Shown one piece after another: positions 1-11,867 of a stretch of DNA of 64,000 nt (its first letter is position 1; every line of letters begins with the position of its first letter). Location of the stretch: positions 199,501 through 263,500 of the forward strand of contig JAIQDT010000108.1 in the NCBI GenBank assembly GCA_021521415.1, read 5' to 3'. The position numbers were made by a program, and so were the translations under genes. The DNA is from Bidens hawaiensis. Taxonomy: Eukaryota; Streptophyta; Magnoliopsida; Asterales; Asteraceae. The notes under the pieces are model-generated. The model saw only the letters and a list, made by a program, of their open reading frames with translations. It searched no databases and was not told where the DNA came from.

Positions 1-464
1 CAGTTAAAGAAAGATTTACAAAAATGTTTTTAGAGTCAACGATTCACCAGCATATCGCTGACGTATTCCCCCCCCCCATGATTACAGGATACAAAAGTTA
101 GTATATGTAGCAAGGAATTAGAGCCATTCAAGGAGATAGACGCTCGCAAGGTAGAGATGGCTCAGATTTTTAAAATTTTTAAAATATTGCAAACAATATT
201 TAAACAAGTTTTATAAATCAAACGAGGTTTACCAATCAAACTCTCGAATATTTATTATTCGAAAAAGCTTTATAATAAATCAAATATTATTATTGTTATT
301 TTACAAATAAACTAATGTTACAAAATATAAATTAATATTTTATTATAAAAAGACTTCCACTAAATAAAAATATATTTTAAAGACTTCCGCTAAAACTTTG
401 ATATATTTTCAAAACAGGTACCAACTATTGGTTACACGCCTAGGCCCTAAGTGAGGGTGTGACA
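1..464 (+). mobile_element. 3' end of a Ty3-type LTR (same family as 15568-17702)
   Basis: This stretch matches 17273-17702 nearly base for base. Both carry the segment around ATTCACCAGCATATCGCTGA, the phrase GCTCGCAAGGTAGAGATGGC, and the closing CACGCCTAGGCCCTAAGTG followed by GGGTGTGACA. It is therefore the 3' part of one LTR, whose beginning lies outside the window. No primer-binding site follows, so it is a 3' LTR or a solo LTR. No coding potential is seen. Confidence 0.8.
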
Positions 465-728
465 AAACCCGTTTCGTGCCGAAACCTGTCTTGTACGAAA
501 ACCCGTTCCGATTCGAAACCTGTCACATTTCCTTAGGACACTAACCCACATTGACCCATTTCTTTGAACTTGTCAACCCATTTTAACCCGAAAATAAAAG
601 GATGGAATTTCAAATGACTCATTTTGACCCATTTATTTAAAACCTTTTACCCAAACCAGCTCAATTAACTTTTAAAACAACTCAAATTGACTCATTTGAA
701 AGGGTTTGGGTCAAGATTGTCACCCCTA

Positions 729-771
<43 letters not shown>
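465..771. repeat. Noncoding repeat debris ending in an (AT)n microsatellite
   Basis: There is no gene here. The first part has two related copies of an AAAACCCGTT / CGAAACCTGTC phrase. The middle is built from TTGACCCATTT-like words and ends in TCACCCCTAA, a style common at ends of nonautonomous plant DNA elements, but no matching left end was found. About 735-771 is alternating AT directly against the MULE terminus, so the MULE target duplication cannot be read clearly. Confidence 0.5.
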
Positions 772-774
<3 letters not shown>

Positions 775-822
775 AGAGGACGATGAGAGAAATCCATTTT
801 ATGGAGAGAACTAGAGAACTAC
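772..822 (+). repeat. Left terminal inverted repeat of the MULE
   Basis: Begins GGGAGAGGACGATGAGAGAA and continues to GGAGAGAACTAGAGAAC. The same word order is found inverted at the right end, with several substitutions. Confidence 0.65.
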
Positions 823-1177
823 AAAGTTAAGGGGTAAATATGTAAAACATCTCAAACTATATTTTTCCCCAAATATTGTTTCCCTTATCACGATTCCTTC
901 CCTTATCAGTATATCTCCTTCCCCTGTTCAAAGTTCAATCTCAATCCATCGATGCCCAGATCAATTAACTGAATCGTCCTAATCTAATTGAAATCGAGCT
1001 CCACTGATCACGCACGCTGTTCATCCCGTTATTCCTAACATGTTGATCGAAGGTATTGTTAGGTTAAATTTGTTTTACTACCTTAGATTCAATTATAATC
1101 GTGTTTTTGCTTTTTTTTAATCAGAAATCGACTCATCTGGAAGCATTGTTGCAATTAATGGTGCATTATCGGTTCAA

Positions 1178-4100
1178 TTGAACGATTCTATGTCAAATAC
1201 CTTTGTTACTGCAACAAACGGTTACGACTATGCTGAAATAACCGACTCTGTATCAGAATCTCGTGTCAATCAATCAAGAGTTTCATATTCAGTGTCATCC
1301 GGCGATGGTGCTTCAAGCTATTGTGTCCAAACCGATAATAATATGCAATCTGTTGGTGTTGAACATCGAGGTAACATATGACTTTATGGATATGCATACA
1401 CACCTGATATTCAATGCGTAAATGATATATATTACGTATGTGTTTTATATTGCATATACGTAATATAGCAACTTTTCCTGATATTATGCAATACACATGT
1501 GCACTATACCTGTTAACACTCTGTCTTACATGACGTGTTATCTAATTGTTAACACTATGCGAGATTTGTTACAATCACGTAATGCGTCTTAAATGTTAAT
1601 GTATTTGTTATAATATATTCAACCTTATACATGATGTGTGTCTAGTATTGTTTACCATACACCAAACGGAACAACATACTGGAAACCTAACGTGCCCGAA
1701 GAATTTGTGCCTGTCAAAGACATGGAGTTTGAAACGTGGGACGATGCTGTCAATATGTATAACACATATGCTGACAAATCTGGGTTTTCAATACGTTTAA
1801 GCACTATTAAACGAGTCAAGGGTTCGGTAACACACAGATACATGCTTTGTACTCGAGCCGGAAAACCGAAATTTCAAGATTTTGATTCAACTAACACAAA
1901 CTCTGCTTCGACCTCGCGTCGCATCAGCTCCAAGGCCGTGTGTTGCAATGCCCGCCTAAGATTGAAACCCGTTCCAAACCCCATGAGATTCAAGATATAT
2001 GATTTTGTTGATATTCATACCCATGAGCTGATTGGACCGAACGCTATGGAGTTTACAAAGAAACGACGAAAAATTGGGTATTCTGAACGCAATTTCCTTC
2101 ACAAACTAAGTTTAAACAAAATTGGTCCAAACATTGCCCATAACTTGCAATGTTCGTTAAAGGGCGGATCTCACAACGTCAATGGCACTAAAACTGATTT
2201 CCAAAATGCTACCAGGGATGTCCGCCTCTTTATTTCTGACAGAGATGCGCAAATGATTGTGGTCACAATGACGTCTCGTTCGGTCAACTTGCCAAATTTC
2301 TCGTTTGAGTACAAAGTTGTTGGAAGTGAACTCCGGTATATATTTTGGGCTGACGATGTTTCAAAATGCAACTATGATGCATTCGGGGAGGTTTTAGGTT
2401 TTGATGCAACCTACAGTACCAACAAGTGATCGATACACAGATGCATTACACGTATATATTTATGATGTTAACCATTTTTAACTGCACATTGTACTACCGA
2501 CACACCTGTTTGATACCAACATTACACTCATGTGTTTTAATACGTGTTTTTATGTATGCATTTTGTGTAACATATTTTTTTCTCTTTTTTTGTAATTATA
2601 TGACAGATACGACATGATATTTGTACCATTTACTGGTGTGGATCATCATAAGAAGTGTGTGACATTTGGTGCTGGTCTAATATATGACGAAACTATCGAG
2701 TCTTACAAGTGGTTACTCGACAAGTTTCTTAAAACACATAAAAAACAGCCCAAACTCGTTTTAACCGATCAAGATGTTGCGGTTAAACAAGCTGTTCGTG
2801 CTGTGTTTGACCAGTCAATTCACCGACTTTGCATGTGGCACATTGTTAAGAAGATACGTTAAAGGTACAATTATTTTAATTTTTGTTTTATTTTTTTATT
2901 TTTGTTATATATGATGCACATATGTAACGCTCGTGCAATTTTTAACAGATTTCGGGTGACTTATTAGCAAATACAGATTTGCGAGTTTCCATACATAAAC
3001 TGGTGTGGAACTTGTTTATAACACCTTCTACATTTGAAGAGCAGTGGAAATTGCTTATTGATGACCTTAATTTGAGTGATCATCATTGGCTTACCGAGAT
3101 TTATGCAATTAGGGAGCAATGGTCCCTTGTTATTTCAGAGAAATACAATGGTGTTGCCTTATGAAAACCACATCGAGATGTGAAAGCTCCAATTCTCTTT
3201 TTAAGGTCAACACCAGTCACGCCAACACGCTTGGCCAGTTTCTATTGTGTTTTGGCATTGCTCTTGACAGACAACGAAAAACTCAACTCGAGCTTGACAT
3301 TGAAACTAGTACAACGACACCAAAAATTCCCGAAAAACTGCCTTTGGAAGTACACGCGTCCAAGATATATACACGCAAAATATTCCTGGAGGTTCAAAAG
3401 GAAATTTATAGAGGAATGAGACAGTGTTATATTACAAGTTCCTCGGAAATAGACGGCGTTAAAAAATTCAATATTGCACATACCAACAAAAGATTCAAAG
3501 TAGTCAACAATTATGTGGTAAGTTTGTTTATGTTTTCTGTTATTTTTATGTTTACATGTTAACGCTTACATTTGTCGGCATTCACCTTATTTTTCATGTT
3601 ATAATTTTTGTTGGTTAAAATACGTAGGTCGACTTTAATGCACATGATACAACTGTTTCTTTCTCGTGCATGGGGTTCACGCGTGTTGGATATCTGTGCA
3701 GAGATGCTTTTTGCGTGTTTAGGTACAACCAGGTCGAATTGATACCCGACAAATACCTGCCTGCTCGGTGGATGAGAAACGTGCTTCCGGGCAGGGTTCA
3801 TGACATCTCGAACAGATATTCGGCTTAAGATGACGAGGAGTCCGTTATTAGACGAACATGTTTGAATTATTAACCGAATGTGCTGACCGGCTGAGACACA
3901 AACCGGATTGCCTCAATTCCCTCCTTGTCCAGCTTAAAGATATAAAAGACAAGGTGTTTAAAGAGTTCCGGACTGAGCCACCTTGTAACAGTAAACGTTC
4001 GATTATAAGCGAGCTTGTTGGATAGCCCGACACGGTTGAAGTGACTATCAAGCCACCAACTGGTATTAGAAATAAGGGGTCGGGTACTAAACGTCAAGTC

Positions 4101-4307
4101 GGCGTAGTTAAAAAACTGCTAGAAAATTGTAACAAAAACCCAAGGCTGTGTCACAAATGCAACAAATACGTGATCGATCATGACTCCCGTAATTGTGAAA
4201 AGGTCAAAGCAGCCAAAGAAGCCGCCGCCGCCGCTGTTGCCAAGTCAACCACCGACCATTCCATCAACCTTTATGCCACACGGTCCAAACGTGTTGCTTC
4301 TACTTGA
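1178..4307 (+). pseudogene. FAR1/FHY3-type MULE transposase, broken
   Basis: Transposase of the FAR1-related MULE class, which would bind the element ends and cut DNA. The exon at about 1646-2425 carries the FAR1 DNA-binding region (FETWDDAVNMYNTYADKSGF, then a run with CCNARLRLKP). It ends in SFDATYSTN-like sequence (the first D of the transposase catalytic domain) at donor AA|GTGATC. The next exon starts at 2607 with YDMIFVPFTGVDHHKKC and contains LVLTDQD and HRLCMWHI, hallmarks of the MULE transposase domain. Later pieces are 2949-3160, 3119-3562 and 3629-3826. The last has a SWIM-like zinc finger in which the usual CRHxF reads CRDAF. A terminal zinc-knuckle region (CHKCNKYVIDHDSRNC) ends at 4307. 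An in-frame stop near 2858, a frame change near 3121 and stops after 3826 break it. 1178-1371 is a likely 5' exon ending at GAG|GTAACA, but its frame does not join cleanly. Confidence 0.85.
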
Positions 4308-5294
4308 TTTTATGCATTTAATATTACATGCATGATTTATTTTATGCACTTTATGTTACATACGCGCATTGCATTGTTATATATTCAATAAGCGCGTCTC
4401 ATGTTTTCGTATTAAACGATTATGCATTTTAATAAAATTTGAAATGACTGCTGGTACAGCCCAATTAAACTTATGTTTGTGTAATACAGATTAATATTTT
4501 GATTTTTATACTTGCGTTTAAACCGTTTTAGACGGGTGCAGTTGCGTGGTATATATCGTTTGCGCATGTTTTCTGACCCGTGCATTATCATTTGTGTGTT
4601 GTATGTTTTATATACCTGTGTTTTTTTTACATTCTACGTTCTGAATATTGTATTGCATATACACATTTACACACGCTTTTTGATGTTACACTGATTATCA
4701 GGTTGCTTGTACGCATTATAATGCGTATACGCATGTTCATTCTTTTTTAATTGCACCCCTTAATTTAATACAACTATACGTGTTTTTTTAATCTCCAAAA
4801 TTGTATAATGTAATGTATGGTCACTATCTATCCTTACTATGTTTTCGTGTTACATGTGTGCATCACACATTGGTCCCCATATATCCTTTCTCATATTACA
4901 CATGTGCATCACACGTTGGTACCTGTATATATCCTTGTTATGTTTTCATGTTACATATGTGCATCACACTTTTCATGTATATTGTACCAGTCACACGTTC
5001 TGTTTACATGTAGAACATCATCGTATACGTTGCACATTCCCTATGCATTTTTACACACATTCAACTAACACAAACACTTGCATCCATACCATTCAACTAT
5101 TCCATTAACTTGCAAATATCAAAACAAACAAAACAACCAAGACAAATGTTTACAACCATACCATCCAACCGTCTAATTCAATTACACGTGTCAAAACAAA
5201 AAAAAATAAGCATGCATAAACTACATGACACCATATGTTTTTATACGATTACCGTTTATTTCATTCTTAACTACCAAGTGTCAACATTTATCCA
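4308..5294. other. MULE spacer between the convergent genes
   Basis: There is no gene. The spacer is AT-rich with many GCGTATACGC- and CATATGTGCAT-like words. Three imperfect copies of a roughly 60-base unit containing ATGTGCATCACAC followed by TTGGT and TATATCC lie at about 4850-4985. It probably holds the 3' ends and polyadenylation signals of the two flanking genes, but none can be assigned. Confidence 0.55.
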
Positions 5295-7809
5295 TCAACC
5301 CTCCTTAAAACGAACCTTTTTAACCACAACCTGCTTTGGTTTTTTGCTTTCCCATTCTCTAGCATCCGCCAACATGCCATCCCTTACATTGTTTACTCCC
5401 GAAAGCAACATGCGAGCTATGTACTTCATCCTAAGAATATTGATCTGCTCTACCTTTCTGTCTTCTTTCATGCTGAAGTCACATTCGACACGATCTCCTC
5501 CTCTATAGCACTCCATGTGTCGCATCGCGAATACAGCACAATCTGTTACGTTGCTTGATGTTTTCCATGGTAACTCCACTCTTGTTGGCGACCATGTACG
5601 CATAATCTCTTTAGCCCTTGGGTGTCCAACCAATGTCAGGTACCTGCCGAATATGTCAATGTTTGTAAATGAAAAAAAAATATCATTATAACAAACGTGT
5701 ATGACAAGAGTATATATTTATAATGTAATACATGTTCAACTTATACTACGCATGTGTATCACCGACTGCCTACTTGTATTCATCGCTAATTTTGTACTGT
5801 GCCTTGACTTACCACTTTGTACGGCGTGCTTTTTGTTCGCGTAAACTGTGCTGGTTCTAACTCCATACACGGTCTTCACCATGTTGTCGAAAACATAAAC
5901 ACCAGTTTCCCTCATGTCGAAAGCGATTACGTAAAAGTGATTATTTCAAAAATTGGAAACAACACCGCATCATACTCTCTTAAACCCATCTTGCTTTCAT
6001 CCTTATTTAGCACAAACAACAAGTTTGTTTTAAACGCGTTTACTCTTTGTTCATGTGTTGATTTCTTTTTTGTAAGCATCCATCCAATCTTGCATATTTA
6101 ATTAATGCCACTTCAACATTAGTTTATATAAGCATTATTCAAATTATTCTAAGGCTATATGTATTGTAAACTTACAATCGTTGATGCGTGACAAAATAAA
6201 CGGTTTATTGACCCTAGGCTTCTAAATTGTTCTTGATAGTTTAAAAATGTGACCCAACAGTCAACCACGCTTTGCTGAACCGGATTACCAGGCAACAGAG
6301 ACTCCAAAAAATAAGCTCTCGTGAAAACACCATAGTCAGCGTCAAACATATCCTTTCTGTGTAATATTAAATTGATAACAAATACTAACATTATATATAT
6401 TAAATTGAAAACCCCATATGTTTATATAGTACATATATGTAATATTCACGCATGTATAATTAACAGCACGTATACGCACTTTAATGCGTATACGCAATAA
6501 TATAGTAAGTGTACATATGCACCAGCTTAATAACGTGTATGCGTGAAACATCAATACTTACATAATGTTTCATGAACCGTACACATACACGCTGCTGCCA
6601 TATTAACGTGTTACATATATGCATTATATGTGTGCATATTGCTACATACACGCACTACTATGTTTTCATATGTAATTACAAACATAATACGTGTATAAAA
6701 AAATTAATAAAACATTTTTACCTGAATGTTTTATCAGCAATCCCGTCTTCTTCTTTCTCCAAAAGTTCTGTAGATTTCAACCTTGTGCTCTTTCTTTCCT
6801 TATTCTTTTTAAACTCTATCAGTCCTCTTAGGTACCGACAAACCATCATTTCTTCATCACTCATCACTTGATCTATGTCAACCGGTTGGCACGGCACTAT
6901 TCCCGTGTTTTCATTAGCATTCGTGTCGTTGTCCATACCACCTGATTCTTGGGAGCTGAAACCGAGACCGAAACTCGGTTTTTGATAATCGACTTCTTTT
7001 GTTTAAGCTGTGCTATTCTTTTTCACGTCATCCAGCTTCAACCCACCCTCCTCTTCAGCATCGTCTTCAATCTTATCACCATCAACGTTCGCATTGTCAC
7101 CCTTCTCTTCAGCATCGTCTTCAATCTTCTCACCATCAACGTTCGCATTGCCACCCTCAACGTTCACAACATCTTTGTATAAATTTTTATACCTATCAAT
7201 AAAAGTCTTTATCTCGCTAATTTCTGGAAAAGCCGAATGTGCTTCACGCAGAGCTCCTTCAATTATTTTTTTGTCTTTGATGGCAGATTCGAAGAGCGTG
7301 TCAAGCTTGGTCACATGTCCGTGTTAATAAAAAAGCACATCATAAGCTATTAGTGCTAATAGTCCCATTATACTAAATATAAACACGTGTGATGATTGTA
7401 ACTCGTACCGTCAGATCATTCGGGCTATACAGATTTGCAGACGTGTTAGTCTCTATTTCGTCCTCGATTTCGTCTCCATCCACGCCCAAATACATGTCCC
7501 TAATCTCACCCTGTCCAAAGCCTCCGTGTTTCTTTTCTAACCTTTCCCTTTTTTGCAGATTTGCCATGCTCCAAAATTTTATCGGGTTCATGCTACGTTC
7601 CACATTAAACCCGGTAGATGCAACTCTATCCACATAGGTTAACTGTCATTTTTTACAACCGTTAGATACACGCACGTTTAATAATGTTAACAAAAATTTA
7701 CAATCATTTATTTAATGAAATTCGTACCACGAGTATCGTCAACGGGCCAGTAAATATTGATTTCAGATCGCATCTTCTCCAACCAGACTTGCATTTTTTC
7801 ATTAAATCG

Positions 7810-8380
7810 TGTTGGTACATTTTGTGACCGTCGCTATGCAATTCTGTTCAGCAGAAACGAAGTACGAAGTTAGAACAACTTCGCCATAGGCGAAGTTGTA
7901 ACAACTTCGCCATAGGCGAAGTTGTAACAACTTCTGCCATAGGCGAAGTTAGAACAACTTCGCCTTAGGCGAAGTTATAACAACTTCGCCTACAGGCCCA
8001 AGCCCAAGCCCGCGAAGTTGTTTATATATATATATGTGTGTGTCTTGTTTAGGTTGGAGTATCCAGAAAATAAGAGTATTGTGTGTCCAGTTCAAGTAGC
8101 TAGAGAGAAACCGAGAGGGAGAGTCGTGTGGGACGGCCCGAGGTAGAGCTCACCTCGGGTCGGCCGTCATTTGTTTTCGTGTTTGGTATGTAATGTGTTT
8201 CGGTTATTATATAAATGATCTGCAGATGTGTTTATCCCGTTCGTGTGTTTGTTCGTGTATGTGTTTGTGTGTAATCGTGTTCTTCGTCTTCTACACCATT
8301 AAACGAGTCTAGGAGGATTCCGCACTCCTAGACCTCGTGCGGATCTCGTATCGATCGGCGACGCCCCGGGGGGATTTACA
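7810..8380 (+). repeat. LTR1 of element a
   Basis: Starts TGTTGG and ends TTTACA. About 7868-8015 is an array of palindromes built on AACTTCGCC-ATA-GGCGAAGTT and GAAGTT-GTAAC-AACTTC. A TATATATAT stretch near 8024 could serve as a TATA element. A strong hairpin lies at about 8132-8171 (GACGGCC...GAGGT against ACCTCG...GGCCGTC), and a second at 8307-8333 (GTCTAGGAG/CTCCTAGAC). Confidence 0.85.
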
Positions 8381-8382
8381 AG

Positions 8383-8394
8383 TGGTATCAGAGC
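8383..8394 (+). other. Primer-binding site (initiator tRNA-Met)
   Basis: TGGTATCAGAGC lies two bases after the end of LTR1. It is complementary to the 3' end of plant initiator tRNA-Met and repeats at 10175-10186 after LTR2. Confidence 0.9.
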
Positions 8395-9626
8395 CTTAGG
8401 CTCTTATGCTATGGTTCGAGATCTGCGTTTTGGTGTTTCTGGCACGTTTCTGATGCGTTTTTGGCCGAACAGCCGCCGCAGGCGAAGTTATGGGGTTCAG
8501 GCAAAGTTGTCGCTTAAATTTTTGGGTTTAGGCGAAGTTATCAGTCAGGCGAAGTTATGGACAGGCGAAGTTAAGGACAGGCAAAGTTATGGACAGGCGA
8601 AGTTAAGGACAGGCGAAGTTAAAAAAAAAAAAAAAAATTTTTTTTTTTGGAGTTTTCGTCTGTATGGCCAGGTGTTGGAGTTTTCGTCTGTATGGCCGGA
8701 GTTTTCGTCTGTATGGCCAGGTGTTAGAGTTTTCGTCTGTATGGCCAGGTGTACACGATTATTGTGAGACCGAAGACGTTGTTCCGTCAACGAGTGAAAC
8801 TTGTTATCTCTTGGCCTTACGTGTGAACAAATACGTGTCAACTCAGGATATGGAGTTGAGGTTGTGAATGGGATATTGATTGAAACTGGATATTGACACA
8901 TATTTGGGTGTTTGTGGGCAATGAAATTGTTGTTGTTCGAGGTTGACCAACTGAAGAAAGTCAAATTGAACTGAAGGTTTTCGTCATTACTGGATTGCGG
9001 TCAGAGCATATTATTTATGTTATTTTCAAGGCGTTCGAGAATTGGATCCTGAAACGTGATGCTTATTTATTAGAGTGAAAATTCTGGAACAAGTTGGATT
9101 TAATCGGGAATTAAAGTGTTTATGTTCTTGATCGTTATCCCTGGTGATTGAAGATGCTTCGGATTAATTAATGGTCATGTGTGTTAGATTCTGTCAAGGT
9201 GGTTTTGTGATGAAATTGATCACTTGATGTTGAGTAGTTGAAGATTAAACCTTATCGTATGCCGACATGTTGGTGAAGTTGTGGAGGGAGCCCAACTTCA
9301 CGTGTTGGTGAAGTTAGAAGAACTTCACGTGTTGGTGAAGTCAGAAGGACTCACGTGATTGGTTGAGATGATCAATTAGGCACGGGGATGCATGCATTTC
9401 AAAGACCTCAATCTATATAGTCGGAGAAGCTTACACTGAAGGGAAGATCTGATATGGAAGACGCTGGGTGATTGGTAGATTTGTGAAGCTACAAGACAGT
9501 TTCAGACACAGCTGGTTGAAGAGCAAACAGAAGATCATCAGTTAAGAGGGAGTCTGTTGGTGCATGTTTTGTAACAGATGATCTTTTGTGTTTGTTAGAA
9601 TTGAGAGCAACGGTCAAAGGGGAGTC
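8395..9626 (+). other. Internal region 1 of element a, noncoding
   Basis: About 1.2 kb without a supported gene. It opens with tandem GGCGAAGTTA units (about 8475-8620), then poly-A/poly-T, then three repeats of GGAGTTTTCGTCTGTATGGCC (8651-8750, one base over shown only in part elsewhere). Near 9290 are repeats of CGTGTTGGTGAAGTT. Near the end, the tract AGAGGGAG or AAAGGGGAG followed by TCTGTTGGTGCAT occurs twice (about 9550 and 9620), so the 3' end of the internal region is itself duplicated. Confidence 0.6.
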
Positions 9627-10172
9627 TGTTGGTGCATTTTGTGACCGTCGCTATGCAATTCTGTTCAGTGGTAACAAAGTACGAAGTTAGAACAACTTCA
9701 CCATAGGCGAAGTTGTAACAACTTCGCCATAGGCGAAGTTGTAACAACTTCTGCCATAGGCAAAGTTAGAACAACTTCGCCTACTGGCCCAAGCCCAAGC
9801 CCGCGAAGTTGTTTTCTATATATATGTGTGTCTTGTTTAGGTTTGAGGATCAAGAAAATCAGAGTATTGTGTGTTCAGTTCAAGTAGCTAGAGAGAAACA
9901 GAGAGGCAGAGTCGTGTGGGACGGCCCGAGGTAGAGCTCACTTCGGGTCGGCCGTGTCTTTGTTTTTTTTGTTCGTTTTGTAACATGGTTTGGTTATGAT
10001 ATAAAAGATCTGCAGATGTGTTTATCCCATTCGTGTGTTTGTTCGTGTATGTGTTTGTGTGTAATTGTGTTCTTCGTCTTCTACACCATTAAACGAGTCT
10101 AGGAGGATTCCGCACTCCTAGACATCGTGCGGATCTCGTATCGATCGGCGACGCCCCGCGGGGGGACTTACA
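9627..10172 (+). repeat. LTR2 (middle LTR) of element a
   Basis: Starts TGTTGG and ends CTTACA. It is co-linear with LTR1 but has fewer GGCGAAGTT palindromes, and it keeps both conserved hairpins. It is preceded by CAAAGGGGAGTC and followed by TGGTATCAGAGC. Confidence 0.85.
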
Positions 10173-11325
10173 AGTGGTATCAGAGCCTTAGGCTCTTATG
10201 CTATGGTTCGAGATCTGCGTTTTGGTGTTTCTAGCACGTTTCTGATGCGTTTTTGGCCGAACAGCCGCCGTAGGCGAAGTTATGGGGTTAAGGCGTAGTT
10301 GTCGCTTAAATTTTAGGGTTCAGGCGAAGTTATGGACAGGCGAAGTTATGGACAGGCGAAGTTAAGGACAGGCGAAGTTTACTTTTAGGCGAAGTTGACT
10401 TTAGGCGAAGTTAAAAAAAAAATGTTTGGAGTTTTCGTCAGTATGGCCAGGTGTACACGATTATTGTGAGACCTAAGATGTTGTTCCGTCAACGAGTGAA
10501 ACTTGTTATCTCTTGGTCTTACGTGTGAACAAATACGTGTCAACTCTGGATTTGGAGTTGAGGTTGTGAATGGGATATTGATTGAAACTGGATATTGACA
10601 CATATTTGGGTGTTTGTGGGCAATGAAATAGTTGTTGTTCGAGGTTGACCAACTGAAGAAAGTCAAATTGAACTGAAGGTTTTCGTCATTACTGGATTGC
10701 GGTCAGAGCATATTATTTATGTTATTTTCAAGGCGTTCGAGAATTGGATCCTGAAACGTGATGCTTATTTATTAAAGTGAAAATTCTGGAACAATTTGGA
10801 TTTAATCGGGAATTAAAGTGTTTATGTTCTTGATCGTTATCCCTGGTGATTGAAGATGCTTCGGATTAATTAATGGTCATGTGTGTTAGATTCTGTCAAG
10901 GTGGTTTTGTGATGAAATTGATCACTTGATGTTGAGTAGTTGAAGATTAAACCTTATCGTATGCCGACGTGTTGGTGAAGTTGTGGAGGGAGCCCAACTT
11001 CACGTGTTGGTGAAGTTAGAAGAACTTCACGTGTTGTGAAGTCAGAAGGACTCACGTGATTGGTTGAGATGATCAATTAGGCACGGGGATGCATGCATTT
11101 CAAAGACCTCAATCTATATAGTCGGAGAAGCTTACACTGAAGAAGAGATCTGATATGGAAGACGCTGGGTGATTGGTAGATTTGTGAAGCTACAAGACAG
11201 TTTCAGACACGGCTGGTTGAAGAGCAAACAGAAGATCATCAGTTAAGAGGGAGTCTGTTGGTGCATGTTTTGTAACAGATGATCTTTTGTGTTTGTTAGA
11301 AGAGAGCAACGGTCAAAGGGGAGTC
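10173..11325 (+). other. Internal region 2 of element a, noncoding
   Basis: Nearly the same sequence as internal region 1, but shorter in the GGCGAAGTT and GGAGTTTTCGTC arrays. The primer-binding site is at 10175-10186 and the purine tract lies just before 11324. No gene is seen. Confidence 0.7.
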
Positions 11326-11867
11326 TGTTGGTGCATTTTGTGACCGTCGCTATGCAATTCTGTTCAGCAGAAACGAAGTACGAAGTTAGAACAACTTCGC
11401 CATAGGCGAAGTTATAACAACTTCTGCCATAGGCGAAGTTAGAACAACTTTGCCTTAGGCGAAGTTATAACAACTTCGCCTACTGGCCCAAGCCCAAGCC
11501 CGCGAAGTTGTTTTCTATATATATGTGTGTCTTGTTTAGGTTTGAGGATCAAGAAAATCAGAGTATTGTGTGTCCAGTTCAAGTAGCTAGAGAGAAACCG
11601 AGAGGGAGAGTCATGTGGGACGGCCCGAGGTAGAGCTCACCTCGGGTCGGCCGTCATTTGTTTTCGTGTTTGGTATGTAATGTGTTTCGGTTATTATATA
11701 AATGATCTGCAGATGTGTTTATCCCGTTCGTGTGTTTGTTCGTGTATGTGTTTGTGTGTAATCGTGTTCTTCGTCTTCTACACCATTAAACGAGTCTAGG
11801 AGGATTCCGCACTCCTAGACCTCGTGCGGATCTCGTATCGATCGGCGACGCCCCGGGGGGGCTTACA
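11326..11867 (+). repeat. LTR3 (right outer LTR) of element a
   Basis: Starts TGTTGG and ends GCTTACA, directly followed by the target duplication AATCG and the resumed ULP-like coding exon. It matches LTR1 more closely than LTR2 in the palindrome start and in the R/U5 segment. Confidence 0.87.

Noticed and set aside
4801..5108. Overlapping frames rich in Cys, His and Tyr
   Set aside because: They arise from the ATGTGCATCACAC repeat units and are open in three frames at once, a sign of repeat composition.
8411..8767. 118-residue open frame on plus in element a
   Set aside because: It translates GGCGAAGTT and GGAGTTTTCGTC tandem repeats; no motif and no conservation of frame in the second internal copy.
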